Notes: generated by a model from the letters alone, not told the origin. A stretch of 64,000 nucleotides of DNA from Streptomyces uncialis (GCF_036250755.1 NZ_CP109583.1:1364001-1428000); one strand, 5' to 3'. Positions 26,329-35,969 are shown, counted from the first letter of the stretch. Made by a program: numbers and translations.

Positions 26329-26526
26329 TCCCCCACTCCCGGCGGGGCATCCGGCCACACCTCCGGTGTCCGGGCGCCCCGCAGCACGCCAGGCCCCCGA
26401 CATCCCGCGATCGCGCACGTATAAAACGCCACAAATCCCGGCATATCACATCCGTTGGACCGCCTGGACGATCAGATCATCGGTCGGGTTAGCATATGAG
26501 CGCCCCCTAGCTCGAAAGATGGATCT

Positions 26527-27972
26527 GTGACTGCCAACGAGGATTCGTTCACCAACTGGAAGAACCGCGAGGAGACCGCGGAGTCGATGATCCCCGTCAT
26601 CGGGAAGCTGCACCGGGAGCGTGACGTCACGATCCTGCTCCACAGCCGTTCCCTGGTGAACAAGTCGGTGGTCAGCATCCTCAAGACCCACCGGTTCGCC
26701 CGGCAGATCGCCGACGAGGAGCTGTCGGTCACCGACACGCTGCCGTTCCTCCAGGCGCTCACCACACTCGATCTCGGGCCGTCCCAGATCGACATCGGCA
26801 TGCTGGCCGCGACCTACCGGGCCGACGACCGCGGACTCACCGTGCGGGAGTTCACCGCGGAGGCCGTCGCCGGAGCCACCGGTGAGGACAAGATCGAGCG
26901 CCGCGAGCCGCGCGACGTCGTCCTCTACGGCTTCGGCCGGATCGGGCGGCTGGTGGCCCGGCTGCTCATCGAGAAGGCCGGCTCCGGCAACGGGCTGCGG
27001 CTGCGCGCCATCGTCGTCCGCAAGGGCGCCGGGCAGGACCTCGTCAAGCGGGCGTCGCTGCTGCGCCGCGACTCCATCCACGGCCAGTTCCAGGGCACGA
27101 TCACCGTGGACGAGGAGAACAGCAGGATCATCGCCAACGGCAACGAGATCAGCGTGATCTACTCCGACGACCCGACGACGGTCGACTACACGGCGTACGG
27201 CATCAAGGACGCCATCCTGATCGACAACCCGGGCAAGTGGCGTGACCGCGAGGGGCTGTCGAAGCACCTCCGTCCCGGTATCGACAAGGTCGTCCTGACC
27301 GCGCCGGGCAAGGGCGATGTCCTGAACGTCGTGCACGGCGTCAACCACGACATGATCAAGCCGGACGAGCAGATCCTGTCCTGCGCGTCCTGCACCACCA
27401 ACGCGATCGTCCCGCCGCTGAAGGCGATGGCCGACGAGTACGGGGTGCTGCGCGGTCATGTGGAGACGGTCCACTCGTTCACCAACGACCAGAACCTGCT
27501 GGACAACTACCACTCGTCGGACCGCCGCGGGCGCTCGGCGCCGCTCAACATGGTGATCACCGAGACCGGTGCCGCCTCCGCCGTCGCCAAGGCGCTGCCC
27601 GACCTCGACGCGCGGATCACCGGCAGCTCGATCCGGGTCCCCGTGCCGGATGTCTCGATCGCGATCCTCAGCCTCCAGCTCGGACGCGAGACCACCCGCG
27701 AGGAGGTCCTCGACCATCTGCGTGAGGTGTCGCTGACCTCGCCGCTGAAGCGTCAGATCGACTTCATCACCGCCCCTGACGCGGTCTCCAGCGACTTCAT
27801 CGGCTCGCGCCACGCCTCGATCGTCGACGCGGGCGCCACCAAGGTCGAGGGCGACAACGCGATCCTCTACCTCTGGTACGACAACGAGTTCGGTTACTCG
27901 TGCCAGGTCGTCCGGGTCGTCCAGTACGTCTCGGGCGTCGAGTACCCGACCTACCCGGCCCCGGCCGCCTGA
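26527..27972 (+). CDS. gap: Glyceraldehyde-3-phosphate dehydrogenase, long N-terminally extended form
   Basis: 481 aa instead of about 335. An extra helical N-terminal region (about 1-130) precedes the NAD-binding motif YGFGRIGRLVARLL; the active-site Cys289 lies in SCASCTTNAIVPP, with SIRVPVPDVSI and WYDNEFGYSCQVV downstream. It converts glyceraldehyde 3-phosphate to 1,3-bisphosphoglycerate with NAD(P) in glycolysis or gluconeogenesis. This long type usually coexists with a standard GAPDH elsewhere in actinobacteria. GTG at 26527, with AAAGATGG upstream. No operon partner. Confidence 0.9.
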   Translation: MTANEDSFTNWKNREETAESMIPVIGKLHRERDVTILLHSRSLVNKSVVSILKTHRFARQIADEELSVTDTLPFLQALTTLDLGPSQIDIGMLAATYRADDRGLTVREFTAEAVAGATGEDKIERREPRDVVLYGFGRIGRLVARLLIEKAGSGNGLRLRAIVVRKGAGQDLVKRASLLRRDSIHGQFQGTITVDEENSRIIANGNEISVIYSDDPTTVDYTAYGIKDAILIDNPGKWRDREGLSKHLRPGIDKVVLTAPGKGDVLNVVHGVNHDMIKPDEQILSCASCTTNAIVPPLKAMADEYGVLRGHVETVHSFTNDQNLLDNYHSSDRRGRSAPLNMVITETGAASAVAKALPDLDARITGSSIRVPVPDVSIAILSLQLGRETTREEVLDHLREVSLTSPLKRQIDFITAPDAVSSDFIGSRHASIVDAGATKVEGDNAILYLWYDNEFGYSCQVVRVVQYVSGVEYPTYPAPAA

Positions 27973-28032
27973 TCCGGCTGCCCGGTCCGGCCGCCTGATC
28001 CTGCCGCGCCTCACCGCGCGCCGCACCCAGCA

Positions 28033-28070
28033 CCACGTCCCGCCCCCGGTCACCCGGCGGCGGGACGTGG
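28033..28070. terminator. Hairpin terminator after the GAPDH gene
   Basis: Arms CCACGTCCCGCC (28033-28044) and GGCGGGACGTGG (28059-28070) with a 14-base loop, between the convergent GAPDH and DoxX genes. Confidence 0.6.
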
Positions 28071-28160
28071 CGTCTCACCCGGCCTACGGTCAGCCCGGCA
28101 CCTGATCACCCGGCCGACCAGGCATGCGCGTACGCGAGCAGGGGCCGCCCGGCCGGTCGC

Positions 28161-28751
28161 TCACCGCCCGGCGGGTGGCAGGGGCGGATTGCCCGAGTGC
28201 GGCAGCGCGCGCAGCCACGCGTCGGCCGCGACGACGAGACACGCGGCCACCAGGACGACGTTCTTGATGATGTACTGACCCAGCATCGTCGGGATCGGGG
28301 TGCCCGTCTTCCACATCTCCTCATGGAGGACGAAGAGCGCCGAGAACACCCCGACCATGTGCGCGAAGAACACGGTCAGGGTGAGGCGCAGCAGGAACCC
28401 GGTGACCAGCCCGATCCCGATCGCCGTCTCCAGGACGGCGAGCAGCGGGAGGATGGCGTCCAAGGGCAGCAGCCCGAACGTCAGCTTCGCCGAGGCCCGG
28501 ACGGCGACCTCCTCCGCCGGGCTGACCGCGGGGAACAGCTTGAGGACCCCGAACCACAGGAAGACCAGGCCCACGGAGACGCGCAGCAGCACCGGGCCGC
28601 TCAGGGCAATCCGGACGGCGAGGCCGTGGACGGCGCCGCTGACCGGCGGCCGGTCGGGGGCGGGGCGGGCGTGGGCGCCCGGGGTCCTCCGTACGAGGAC
28701 GGTGTCGACCGACGTGGGGACGCCGGGTCGGTGCGGGTTGGTTACCGTCAT
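28161..28751 (-). CDS. DoxX-family membrane protein
   Basis: 196 aa. A 45-residue polar N-terminus is followed by four hydrophobic segments: LLRVSVGLVFLWFGVLKLFP (about 58-77), then LPLLAVLETAIGIGLVTGF, LTVFFAHMVGVFSALFV and IIKNVVLVAACLVVAADAWL. The FLWFGVLKLFP element and four-helix layout are typical of DoxX proteins, inner-membrane proteins linked in some bacteria to quinone or thiol metabolism. The ATG at 28751 has AGGAGA at good spacing. No operon partner; function unknown. Confidence 0.78.
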   Translation of the reverse strand: MTVTNPHRPGVPTSVDTVLVRRTPGAHARPAPDRPPVSGAVHGLAVRIALSGPVLLRVSVGLVFLWFGVLKLFPAVSPAEEVAVRASAKLTFGLLPLDAILPLLAVLETAIGIGLVTGFLLRLTLTVFFAHMVGVFSALFVLHEEMWKTGTPIPTMLGQYIIKNVVLVAACLVVAADAWLRALPHSGNPPLPPAGR

Positions 28752-28996
28752 GCGCGCTCTCCTGCCCTTCGGCATCGTGAAGTTCCGGCATCCGTCCGCG
28801 GGGTCGGCTCGGCGGCCCGCACCGGGGGTCGCGCGTGGGCGCGCTCCGGTGGGGCGGTCGGTCGGGCCGGGTCCGGCGGCGGGGACGTCAGCCCGTCGCG
28901 CGAGTGCGCGGCGGGCTGTGTCGGGGCCTGCCGTACGTGCCCCTCGGCGGCTTCATGGCCTTGGGGGACCCGTCGGCGGCGGCAACTGCCGTCAGA

Positions 28997-29140
28997 TCAG
29001 CGGGTGTTCGTCTCCAGGCGGGTCCGGGAGCGCCGGGGGCGCGCCTGGTGGCCGCGGAAGGACCGCGGCGGCGGGTCCATGGCCAGGAGAGGGGCGGTGT
29101 CCGCGACGGCGGCGAGAGCGTTCCTGTGCTTGCCCGTCAT
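28997..29140 (-). CDS. Small hypothetical protein, 47 aa
   Basis: A short frame starting ATG at 29140 with AAGGAG 5 bases upstream, a very good ribosome binding site. The product begins MTGKHRNALAAVADTAPLL and ends Arg-rich (RPRRSRTRLETNTR). It has no signal peptide or membrane helix and no Cys. It could be a genuine small protein controlled from the dre-containing region upstream of it, or a chance frame; the ribosome binding site is the main argument. Confidence 0.4.
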   Translation of the reverse strand: MTGKHRNALAAVADTAPLLAMDPPPRSFRGHQARPRRSRTRLETNTR

Positions 29141-29287
29141 GGCAACTCCTTGGGTGTGGGGGGAGGTTGCACGTCAGCACGCGAGGTCACGCCTGGGCGG
29201 CGTGGGCCGACGGTACGGGGGCGCCGTCCGGCCGTCCGGTGGTGGGGGACCAGCGGCCGTTGAGTTGATGGCGCACCCGCGAGCGTG

Positions 29288-29303
29288 CTTGGTCTAGACC
29301 ATA
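29288..29303. promoter_or_regulatory. DasR-responsive element (dre), near-consensus
   Basis: The core TGGTCTAGACCA at 29290-29301 is a perfect palindrome and identical to the centre of the published Streptomyces dre consensus (ACTGGTCTAGACCACT). It lies about 236 bases before the large secreted-protein gene and 150 bases before the small reverse-strand frame. DasR represses chitin and N-acetylglucosamine genes, so GlcNAc control of this locus is expected. Confidence 0.75.
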
Positions 29304-29482
29304 CTCCTTGACGGTTTCCGGTCAAGACCGTCGACCGGGTCCGATGTTCCCGTTCGGGCCCCGAACCCCCGGAACGTCCGGTTCCGCCCCCAGGGCGGCG
29401 GTTCCGCGGCGGGACGGCGGGGGCTTCCGGACATGACGCGGAGCAACTGTGCGCGGGAGGTGAAAGTTGATCACATGCGCTG

Positions 29483-29498
29483 TGTGGACTAGACCTTG
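29483..29498. promoter_or_regulatory. Second, degenerate dre-like site
   Basis: TGGACTAGACCT at 29485-29496 differs from the dre core at two positions and sits 40 bases upstream of the ATG at 29537, where binding would block transcription start. Its pairing with the perfect site 195 bases upstream raises its credibility. Confidence 0.45.
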
Positions 29499-29536
29499 GG
29501 GGTCCCTCACCACCTCCCCACCCCTGAAGGTCACGC

Positions 29537-32500
29537 ATGCCACGCATACCGGGCTTCCGCAGACAGCCGCGCCCGATCCCGCCCGAACCCGGCCGCCACT
29601 CCCCCGGCGGCGCCCGCACCGCACCGCGCCTCGCGCGCCTCGCGCGCCACGGGGTGCGGCTGCTGGCCGTGTCGCTGACCGCGGCCCTGCTGGCCGCGAC
29701 CGTGCAGACGGCCGCCGCCGCCCCGCCCGGTGCGAGCGGACCGCCCACCGATGAGACGGTGGTCATCCAGAGCGTCGGCGACAGTGTCGCCGCCGACGGC
29801 GGCGGGGCCGGCCGGGGCGGTGGCGGCTACCAGATCTCCGGTACCGAGCTGCTGTTCCGGGCCGTGCCGCCCAAGGGCGACGAGGCCGACCAGTGGTGGT
29901 ACCTCCAGGCGTCCGCCACGGCAGGCGCCTACAAGGTCAAGAGCCGTACCAAGGCGGACCGTTGCATGGGCCGCGACTCCAACGCCGAGGGCGCGGCCCG
30001 TCTCGCGTTCCGGGACTGCGCCGGGTCCGGGACCGACTGGGTGTTCCAGCGGGAGAAGGGCGAGCGCTACAAGATCCGTCCGGTCGGGTACCAGGAGTCC
30101 TTGCAGACCCCGCTGACCGTCGACCACGACAAGCGCGAGAACGGCGGCGACGTGACGTTCGCCCCCGACCAGAGCCAGTCGGTGGACGCCCAGCTCTGGT
30201 ACGTCACCCGGGTGACCCCCACCCACCGGGCCATGCCGGCCGACCCCACGTTCGACCAGCGCACCTTCCTCACCACGCACAACGCGTACTACAACCAGGA
30301 CGACGCGAACGGCGGGGCGCCCACCCCGGCCCAGCCCAACTCCATCGCCACCCAGCTCAACAACGGCGTACGGGCGTTGATGCTGGACGCCCATACGCGC
30401 AACGGCCGGGTCCGGATGTGCCATATGCCGGGCAATATCGACTTCTTCTGTCTGCCGACCGGCCAGACCATGTCCGACGTGTTCACCGTCATCGGCGACT
30501 TCCTCAAGGCGAACCCGGGCGAGGTCGTGACGGTCTTCGTCGAGGACTACACGACGTACGACGAGCTGAACGCCGAGGTCGGTGACGACCTGAAGCCCGG
30601 CGGACAGCTGGACGGACTGCTGTTCAACCCGTCGGACACCGCGCCCGCCGAGCTTCCCGGCGCCAAGGCGTGGAACGTCAAGGCGAACGGCTGGCCCCGG
30701 GTCTCCGAGATGGTCAGGGAGAACAAGCGCCTCCTGCTCTTCTCCGACCGGGGGGACAAGACCGGCCTCGGCTTCATGCACGGCCAGGACTGGACGGCCG
30801 AGAACTACTGGGGGATGGGCGGCGGCGTCGGCAACTCCGACTGGACCTGCCGCAGCCGCTGGGACGGCATCCCGCTGGCCAAGGAGGAGCCGAAGTTCCG
30901 CCGGCTCTTCGTCATGAACCACTTCCGCACCCCGGCCATCGACGGCACCGCCGGGACCGACAACGAGAAGATCCTCAACCGCACCCAGCGGTTCTGCTCA
31001 CCGGCCGCCCGCAAGAAGCCCAACTTCCTGGCCGTGGACCGCTATCAGAGCGGCAACCCGATGAGCGCCGTCGACACCCTCAACACCTACGTCCACAGCG
31101 AGGACACCCCCGGTTTCGGCGGCACGCCCGACGAGCTGGGCGAGAACTGGACCGTGCCGCGGCTGACCGTGATGCCGCTCGGTGACTCCATCACCCAGGG
31201 CGCGGGCAGCTCCACCCGCTCCAGCTACCGCGCCGCGCTGTGGCCCCGGCTCCAGCCCCGCACCCCGGCGCTGGACTTCGTCGGCTCGCAGAAGCACGGA
31301 CAGCTCGCCGACACCGACCACGAGGGCCACTCCGGCTGGCTGATCGAGGGCCTCTCCGCGAACATCGACAGCTGGCTCGCGACCGCCAGGCCCAATGTCG
31401 TCCTGCTGCACATCGGCACCAACGACATGGACCGCGACCACCAGGTGGCGACCGCGCCCGCCCGGCTCGCCGCGCTGATCGACCAGATCACCACCGCGTC
31501 ACCGGACACCGCGATCGTCGTGGCCTCCCTCGTCCCGTCCACCTCGGCGGGGGTGCAGTCGAGGATCAACACGTACAACGCCGAGATCCCGGGGATCGTC
31601 GCCGCCCGGCAGGCCCAGGGCCGCAAGATCGCGCATGTCGGTATGGGCTCCCTGACCACCGCCGACCTCCGGGACCGGCTGCACCCGAACGACGCCGGTT
31701 ACGTCAAGATGGCGGGCGTCTTCGCCGACGGCATCGCCCAGGTCGCCCGCGCGGGCTGGATCAGCGAGCAGGTCGACGTCAGGCCCGCGCCGCCGCGCTC
31801 CGGACTCGGTGACTACCAGGTGGACCTGAACGCCGACGGCCGCGCCGACTACCTCGTCGTGGAGGACAACGGCGCCGTCCGGGCCTGGCTCAACAAGGGC
31901 GGCAACGGACGCGGCGGCTGGACCGACGCCGGACGGATCGCCTCCGGGGTGGGCGCGCCCGGTTCCTCCGTACGCTTCGCCGACCTCAACGGCGACCGCT
32001 ACGCCGACTATCTGACGGTCGACGCGAACGGCGCCGTACGCGCCTGGCTCAACAAGGGCGGCACCGGCGTCAGCGGCTGGACCGACGCCGGAACGGTGGC
32101 GTCCGGGGTGAACCTCGCGGGGGCGACCGTCCGCTTCGCGGACCTGAACGCCGACCGCTACGCGGACTACCTGGCCGTGGACGCGAACGGGGCGGTCCGC
32201 GCCTGGCTGAACAAGGGCGGTACGGGCACCGGCGGCTGGACGGAAGCCGGACCGATCGCCTCAGGGGTCGGCGTCCCGGCGGACCAGATCCGCTTCGCCG
32301 ACGTCAACGCGGACGGCTTCGCGGACTATCTGGCCGTGGACCCGAACGGCGCGGTCCGCGCCTGGCTCAACAAGGCCGGCACGGGTACCGCGGGCTGGAC
32401 GGCCGCCGGACAGATCGCCTCGGGTGCGAACGCCCCGGGCTCCTCGGTGCGCTTCGCCGACCTCGACGCCGACCGGCGCGCCGACTACCTGGTGGTCGAC

Positions 32501-33415
32501 GCGAACGGCGCGGTCCGCGGCTGGCTCAACAACGGCGGCGACGGAACCGGTGTCGGCGGCGGCTGGACCGCGGCGGGCACCTTCGCCCTGAGCGTCGGCG
32601 CCACCGGGGCCCAGGCACGCTTCGCGGACATCAACGCCGACCGCCGCGACGACTACCTCGTCGTCGCCGCCGACGGCTCCGTCCGTGCCTGGCTCAACAA
32701 CGGCGGTACCGGCAACGGCGGCTGGACACCCGCCGGGCAGATCACCGCGGGCGTCGGCGCCCCCGGTGACCAGGTGCGGCTCGCGGACGTCAACGCGGAC
32801 GGCCGCGCCGACTATCTCGCCGTCGCCCCCGACGGCTCGGTACGCGCCTGGCTGCACAACGGCGGCGACGGCAACGGCGGCTGGACCCCGCTGGGCGCGT
32901 ACGCGTCCGGCACCGGCACACCCGGTGACCAGGTCCGCTTCGCCGACATCGACGCCGACGGCCGCGCCGACTATCTCGCGGTCGCCGCCGACGGCTCGGT
33001 ACGCGCCTGGTCCAACAACGGCGGTGACGGCAACGGCGGCTGGGGAACCGGCTTCCGGCTGGCCACCGGTACCGGTGCCACGGGCGACCAGGTGCGCTTC
33101 GCCGACATCGACGCGGACGGCCGCGCCGACTATCTGGCGGTCGCCGCCGACGGATCCGTCCGGGCCTGGCGCAACAAGGACGGCAACGGCAACTGGACCG
33201 CCCTCGGCGCGTACGCCCCCGCCGTCGGCGCGCCCGGCGGACAGGTCCTCCTCGCCGAGGCGAACGGCGACGGCCGGGCCGACTACCTGGTGGTCGCCCC
33301 GGACGGCTCCGTCCGCGCCTGGCTGAACAACGGCGGGGTACTCACCGGAGGCTGGGCCGGACTCGGCACCATCGCGTCCGGCGCGGGCGCCCCGGCGAGC
33401 CAGGTCCGTATCTGA
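29537..33415 (+). CDS. Secreted PI-PLC-like / SGNH hydrolase / FG-GAP repeat fusion protein
   Basis: 1292 aa. A long Arg-rich signal region ends near TVQTAAAA (about residue 61). A ricin-like segment with paired Cys (about 80-225) is followed by a phosphatidylinositol-phospholipase-C-like X domain (about 235-500: FLTTHNAYY, LMLDAH and MCHMPGN with both expected His). Next is an SGNH/GDSL hydrolase domain (about 540-745: PLGDSITQG, IGTNDMD, and DRLHPND with the Asp-His pair). From about 756 there are ten FG-GAP/VCBS repeats of about 50 residues, each with an NADGRADYL-like calcium loop. It should be an extracellular two-headed lipid or ester hydrolase on a beta-propeller. GAAGG precedes the ATG. 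Upstream dre sites suggest DasR control. Confidence 0.88.
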   Translation: MPRIPGFRRQPRPIPPEPGRHSPGGARTAPRLARLARHGVRLLAVSLTAALLAATVQTAAAAPPGASGPPTDETVVIQSVGDSVAADGGGAGRGGGGYQISGTELLFRAVPPKGDEADQWWYLQASATAGAYKVKSRTKADRCMGRDSNAEGAARLAFRDCAGSGTDWVFQREKGERYKIRPVGYQESLQTPLTVDHDKRENGGDVTFAPDQSQSVDAQLWYVTRVTPTHRAMPADPTFDQRTFLTTHNAYYNQDDANGGAPTPAQPNSIATQLNNGVRALMLDAHTRNGRVRMCHMPGNIDFFCLPTGQTMSDVFTVIGDFLKANPGEVVTVFVEDYTTYDELNAEVGDDLKPGGQLDGLLFNPSDTAPAELPGAKAWNVKANGWPRVSEMVRENKRLLLFSDRGDKTGLGFMHGQDWTAENYWGMGGGVGNSDWTCRSRWDGIPLAKEEPKFRRLFVMNHFRTPAIDGTAGTDNEKILNRTQRFCSPAARKKPNFLAVDRYQSGNPMSAVDTLNTYVHSEDTPGFGGTPDELGENWTVPRLTVMPLGDSITQGAGSSTRSSYRAALWPRLQPRTPALDFVGSQKHGQLADTDHEGHSGWLIEGLSANIDSWLATARPNVVLLHIGTNDMDRDHQVATAPARLAALIDQITTASPDTAIVVASLVPSTSAGVQSRINTYNAEIPGIVAARQAQGRKIAHVGMGSLTTADLRDRLHPNDAGYVKMAGVFADGIAQVARAGWISEQVDVRPAPPRSGLGDYQVDLNADGRADYLVVEDNGAVRAWLNKGGNGRGGWTDAGRIASGVGAPGSSVRFADLNGDRYADYLTVDANGAVRAWLNKGGTGVSGWTDAGTVASGVNLAGATVRFADLNADRYADYLAVDANGAVRAWLNKGGTGTGGWTEAGPIASGVGVPADQIRFADVNADGFADYLAVDPNGAVRAWLNKAGTGTAGWTAAGQIASGANAPGSSVRFADLDADRRADYLVVDANGAVRGWLNNGGDGTGVGGGWTAAGTFALSVGATGAQARFADINADRRDDYLVVAADGSVRAWLNNGGTGNGGWTPAGQITAGVGAPGDQVRLADVNADGRADYLAVAPDGSVRAWLHNGGDGNGGWTPLGAYASGTGTPGDQVRFADIDADGRADYLAVAADGSVRAWSNNGGDGNGGWGTGFRLATGTGATGDQVRFADIDADGRADYLAVAADGSVRAWRNKDGNGNWTALGAYAPAVGAPGGQVLLAEANGDGRADYLVVAPDGSVRAWLNNGGVLTGGWAGLGTIASGAGAPASQVRI

Positions 33416-33439
33416 CCCGGCACGACCGTACGACCGTGA

Positions 33440-33468
33440 GGGCCCACCGGCACACCGCCGGTGGGCCC
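33440..33468 (+). terminator. Strong hairpin terminator
   Basis: Arms GGGCCCACCGGC (33440-33451) and GCCGGTGGGCCC (33457-33468), 5-base loop, followed by TT. It closes the PI-PLC/SGNH gene 25 bases after its stop. Confidence 0.75.
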
Positions 33469-33558
33469 TTCGCCGCCGCCGGACGCCCCGTCGCATCCGG
33501 AAGCCCGGCCGACCGCACCGCCCCGGGAGCCGGGATCACACGGCTCCCCCGGGCCGCG

Positions 33559-34574
33559 TCACTCCCGCACACCGCCCGCACCCTCCATGTCCCGCGCGCC
33601 CTCCGCGTCCTTGCCCCGCGTCGAACCGTTCGCGGCGTCCGCCAGCCGCTCCGCCAGTGTGCGCAGACGCTCGGTCAGCTCCGGTGGGCCGTGCACCTCG
33701 AAGGGTGCGTCCAGCAGGGCCACCCACAGGGCCAGTTCGTCCAGGGAGTCCGAGCCCGCCGTGACCGAGCAGCTCCGCGCGTCCAGCGGCTCGACCGTCG
33801 CCGCCGAGGGGGACATCTGTTCCGCGATCCGGGCGGCCGGGGCATGCACGGTGAAGCGGCCCTGATAGCGGTAGGGGGCGGTGGACAACCCGTGCGAGGC
33901 GTACCCGGCGAGGTCGTCGGCGGGCGGTTCACGCGGGGTGAAGCGCGGTCCGCCGGGGGTGCGCGGGGTCAGCCGGTCGACGCGGAACGTCCGCCAGCCG
34001 GCGCGGGACGGGTCGTACGCGACGAGGTACCAGCGGCGCCCCGAGGACACCAGCCGGTGGGGCTGCGCCTCGCGCCGGACTCGGTGCCGTCGTGGGAGCG
34101 GTAGTCGAACCGCAGGGTCTCGTGGTCACGGCAGGCCGCCGCGATCACCGTCAGGGTGTCCGGCGGGACCACCGGGCCGCCGTCGGGGAGCGGCACCGTC
34201 ATGGCTCCCAGCGTCCGGACGCGGTGCCGCAGCCGGGGCGGAAGCACCTGTTCCAGCTTGGCGAGCGCCCGTACCGAGCTCTCGGCGATGCCCTCGACCG
34301 TGCCGCCCGCCGCGGTACGCAGCCCGACGGCGACCGCCACCGCCTCCTCGTCGTCCAGCAGCAGCGGCGGCAGCTTCGTCCCGGCCCCGAGCCGGTAGCC
34401 GGACACCCCGGCGTCGGCGTGCACGGGGTAGCCGAGTTCCCGCAGCCGGTCCACGTCACGGCGGACGGTACGGGTGGTGACACCGAGGCGGTCGGCGAGT
34501 TCCGTGCCCGACTGTTCCCGGTGGGCCTGGAGGAGCGAGAGCAGTCTGAGCAGACGGGCGGAGGTGTCCAGCAT
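33559..34574 (-). pseudogene. YafY-type HTH/WYL-domain regulator, split by a frameshift
   Basis: Two overlapping frames together encode one HTH-WYL regulator of about 338 aa. The N-terminal part (from ATG 34574: LDTSARLLRLLSLLQAHRE, an HTH with GVTTRTVRRDVDRL) reads into the WYL domain to RFDYRSHDGTES and then leaves frame near 34077. The second frame continues with RREAQPHRLVSSGRRWYLVA and runs to 33559, covering the typical RTFRVDRL and C-terminal WCX region. A single missing base (a -1 shift) would restore it. It is either a real inactivating mutation or a sequence error; no slippery heptamer is seen. It should repress the divergent epoxide hydrolase gene via the palindrome at 34596-34616. 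Confidence 0.8.
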
Positions 34575-34595
34575 GTCTCCCACTGTGCCCCACAC

Positions 34596-34616
34596 CTAGG
34601 ACCGAACCTGTCCTAG
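34596..34616. promoter_or_regulatory. Operator palindrome of the YafY-type regulator
   Basis: CTAGGAC-7-GTCCTAG is a perfect inverted repeat in the 63-base gap between the divergent regulator and epoxide hydrolase genes. It overlaps the expected promoter of the hydrolase. Confidence 0.7.
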
Positions 34617-34637
34617 CCCCTGCCTAACGTGGTCCTC

Positions 34638-35813
34638 ATGAACAGCGACAACGCCACGCAGGGCGAGCAGCAGACGGACACCACCACCACGGCGCGGGCG
34701 GACGAGGCGATCACCCCCTTCCGGATCGCGGTCCCGCAGGGCGAGCTGGACGATCTGCGCGAGCGGCTCCACCGGGCCCGCTGGCCCCGGGAGGTCCCCG
34801 GCCAGGGCTGGAGCCGGGGGGTGCCGGTCGGCTATCTGCGGGAACTGGCCGCCCACTGGGCCAACACCTACGACTGGCGGGCGTGGGAGGCGCGGCTGAA
34901 CGCGTATCCGCAGTTCACGACCACCATCGACGGGCAGAACATCCATTTCCTGCACATCCGGTCGGCCAGGCCCGACGCGCTGCCGCTGATCCTCACCCAT
35001 GGCTGGCCGGGCTCGGTCGTGGAGTTCCTCGACCTCGTGGAGCCGCTGTCGCGGGACTTCCATCTGGTCGTTCCGTCGATCCCCGGCTTCGGCTTCTCCG
35101 GTCCGGTGGACGAGGCGGGCTGGGGCACCGAACGCGTCGCCGGGGCGTGGGCCCGGCTGATGCGACGGCTCGGATACCGGAGGTACGGGGCGCAGGGCGG
35201 CGACTTCGGCAGCGGGATCTCGCGGGCGCTGGCGCTGATCGCGCCGGACGAGGTGGTGGCCCTGCACGTCAACGGCGGCACCACGTATCCCAGCGCGACC
35301 GAGGACGACCCGACCCTCACCGAACGTGAGCGGGCCCGGGTCCGGCGGATGAACGAGTTCATGGGTGAGGCGGGCGGATACCTCGCCATCCAGTCGACCC
35401 GTCCGCAGACCCTCGCCTACGGACTCACCGACTCGCCCGTCGGACAGCTCGGCTGGATCATCGACAAGTTCCGGGACATGACCGACCTGGCCAAGGAGCT
35501 GCCGCACGAGGCGATCGACCGCGATGTGCTCCTGACCCACGCCACCCTGTACTGGCTGACCGCGACCGCCGGGTCGTCGGCGGCGCTGTACTACGAGGAC
35601 GCGCGGAGCTGGGGCGAGCAGCGGCGCTCGGAGGTGCCGCTGGCCGTCGCGCAGTTCACCGTGCAGGACATCGCGCTGCGCCGGGACGAGGAGAAGCTGA
35701 ACAATCTGGTCCGATGGACCGACCACGACCGCGGCGGTCACTTCGCGGCGATGGAGGCCCCGGACCTGCTGCTCCAGGACATCCGGGAGTTCTTCGCCGA
35801 CTACGGGGCGTGA
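34638..35813 (+). CDS. Epoxide hydrolase (EHN-domain), regulator-linked
   Basis: 391 aa. N-terminal EHN lid domain (about 25-115), then the alpha/beta core: HGWPG at 121-125, nucleophile Asp189 in GGDFGSG and a C-terminal [12 protein letters not shown] with the catalytic His. It hydrolyses an unknown epoxide through an ester intermediate. The ATG at 34638 is chosen; a GTG three codons before is possible. The pairing with a divergent HTH-WYL repressor and an operator is a common, probably stress- or xenobiotic-induced arrangement. If the regulator is truly broken, expression may be constitutive. Confidence 0.9.
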   Translation: MNSDNATQGEQQTDTTTTARADEAITPFRIAVPQGELDDLRERLHRARWPREVPGQGWSRGVPVGYLRELAAHWANTYDWRAWEARLNAYPQFTTTIDGQNIHFLHIRSARPDALPLILTHGWPGSVVEFLDLVEPLSRDFHLVVPSIPGFGFSGPVDEAGWGTERVAGAWARLMRRLGYRRYGAQGGDFGSGISRALALIAPDEVVALHVNGGTTYPSATEDDPTLTERERARVRRMNEFMGEAGGYLAIQSTRPQTLAYGLTDSPVGQLGWIIDKFRDMTDLAKELPHEAIDRDVLLTHATLYWLTATAGSSAALYYEDARSWGEQRRSEVPLAVAQFTVQDIALRRDEEKLNNLVRWTDHDRGGHFAAMEAPDLLLQDIREFFADYGA

Positions 35814-35969
35814 CCGGGACGGGGCGCGGCGGGCGCGGCCCTGGGATCGGGACGGGACCGGGGCGCGGCAGGCTCGGGGGCCCCGGGCGGACTGCGGCCC
35901 GGTCACGAGGCGGGTACGCGGCCCCGGGGGCGGGGCCGCGGCGGAGGGCGGGGAGCAGCCCTTACGGCT

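Larger units (their letters stand above)
28752..29536. other. Regulatory region upstream of the PI-PLC/SGNH gene, with one short reverse-strand frame
   Basis: Of 785 bases, 28997-29140 holds a short frame with a strong ribosome binding site (listed separately). The right half is the promoter region of the large secreted protein and contains two DasR-type sites (listed separately) and an inverted repeat CTTGAC-8-GTCAAG at 29307-29326. The rest shows nothing recognisable. Confidence 0.5.

Noticed and set aside
34060..34090. Programmed -1 frameshifting in the WYL gene
   Set aside because: No slippery heptamer or downstream pseudoknot is apparent; a mutation or sequencing error is simpler.
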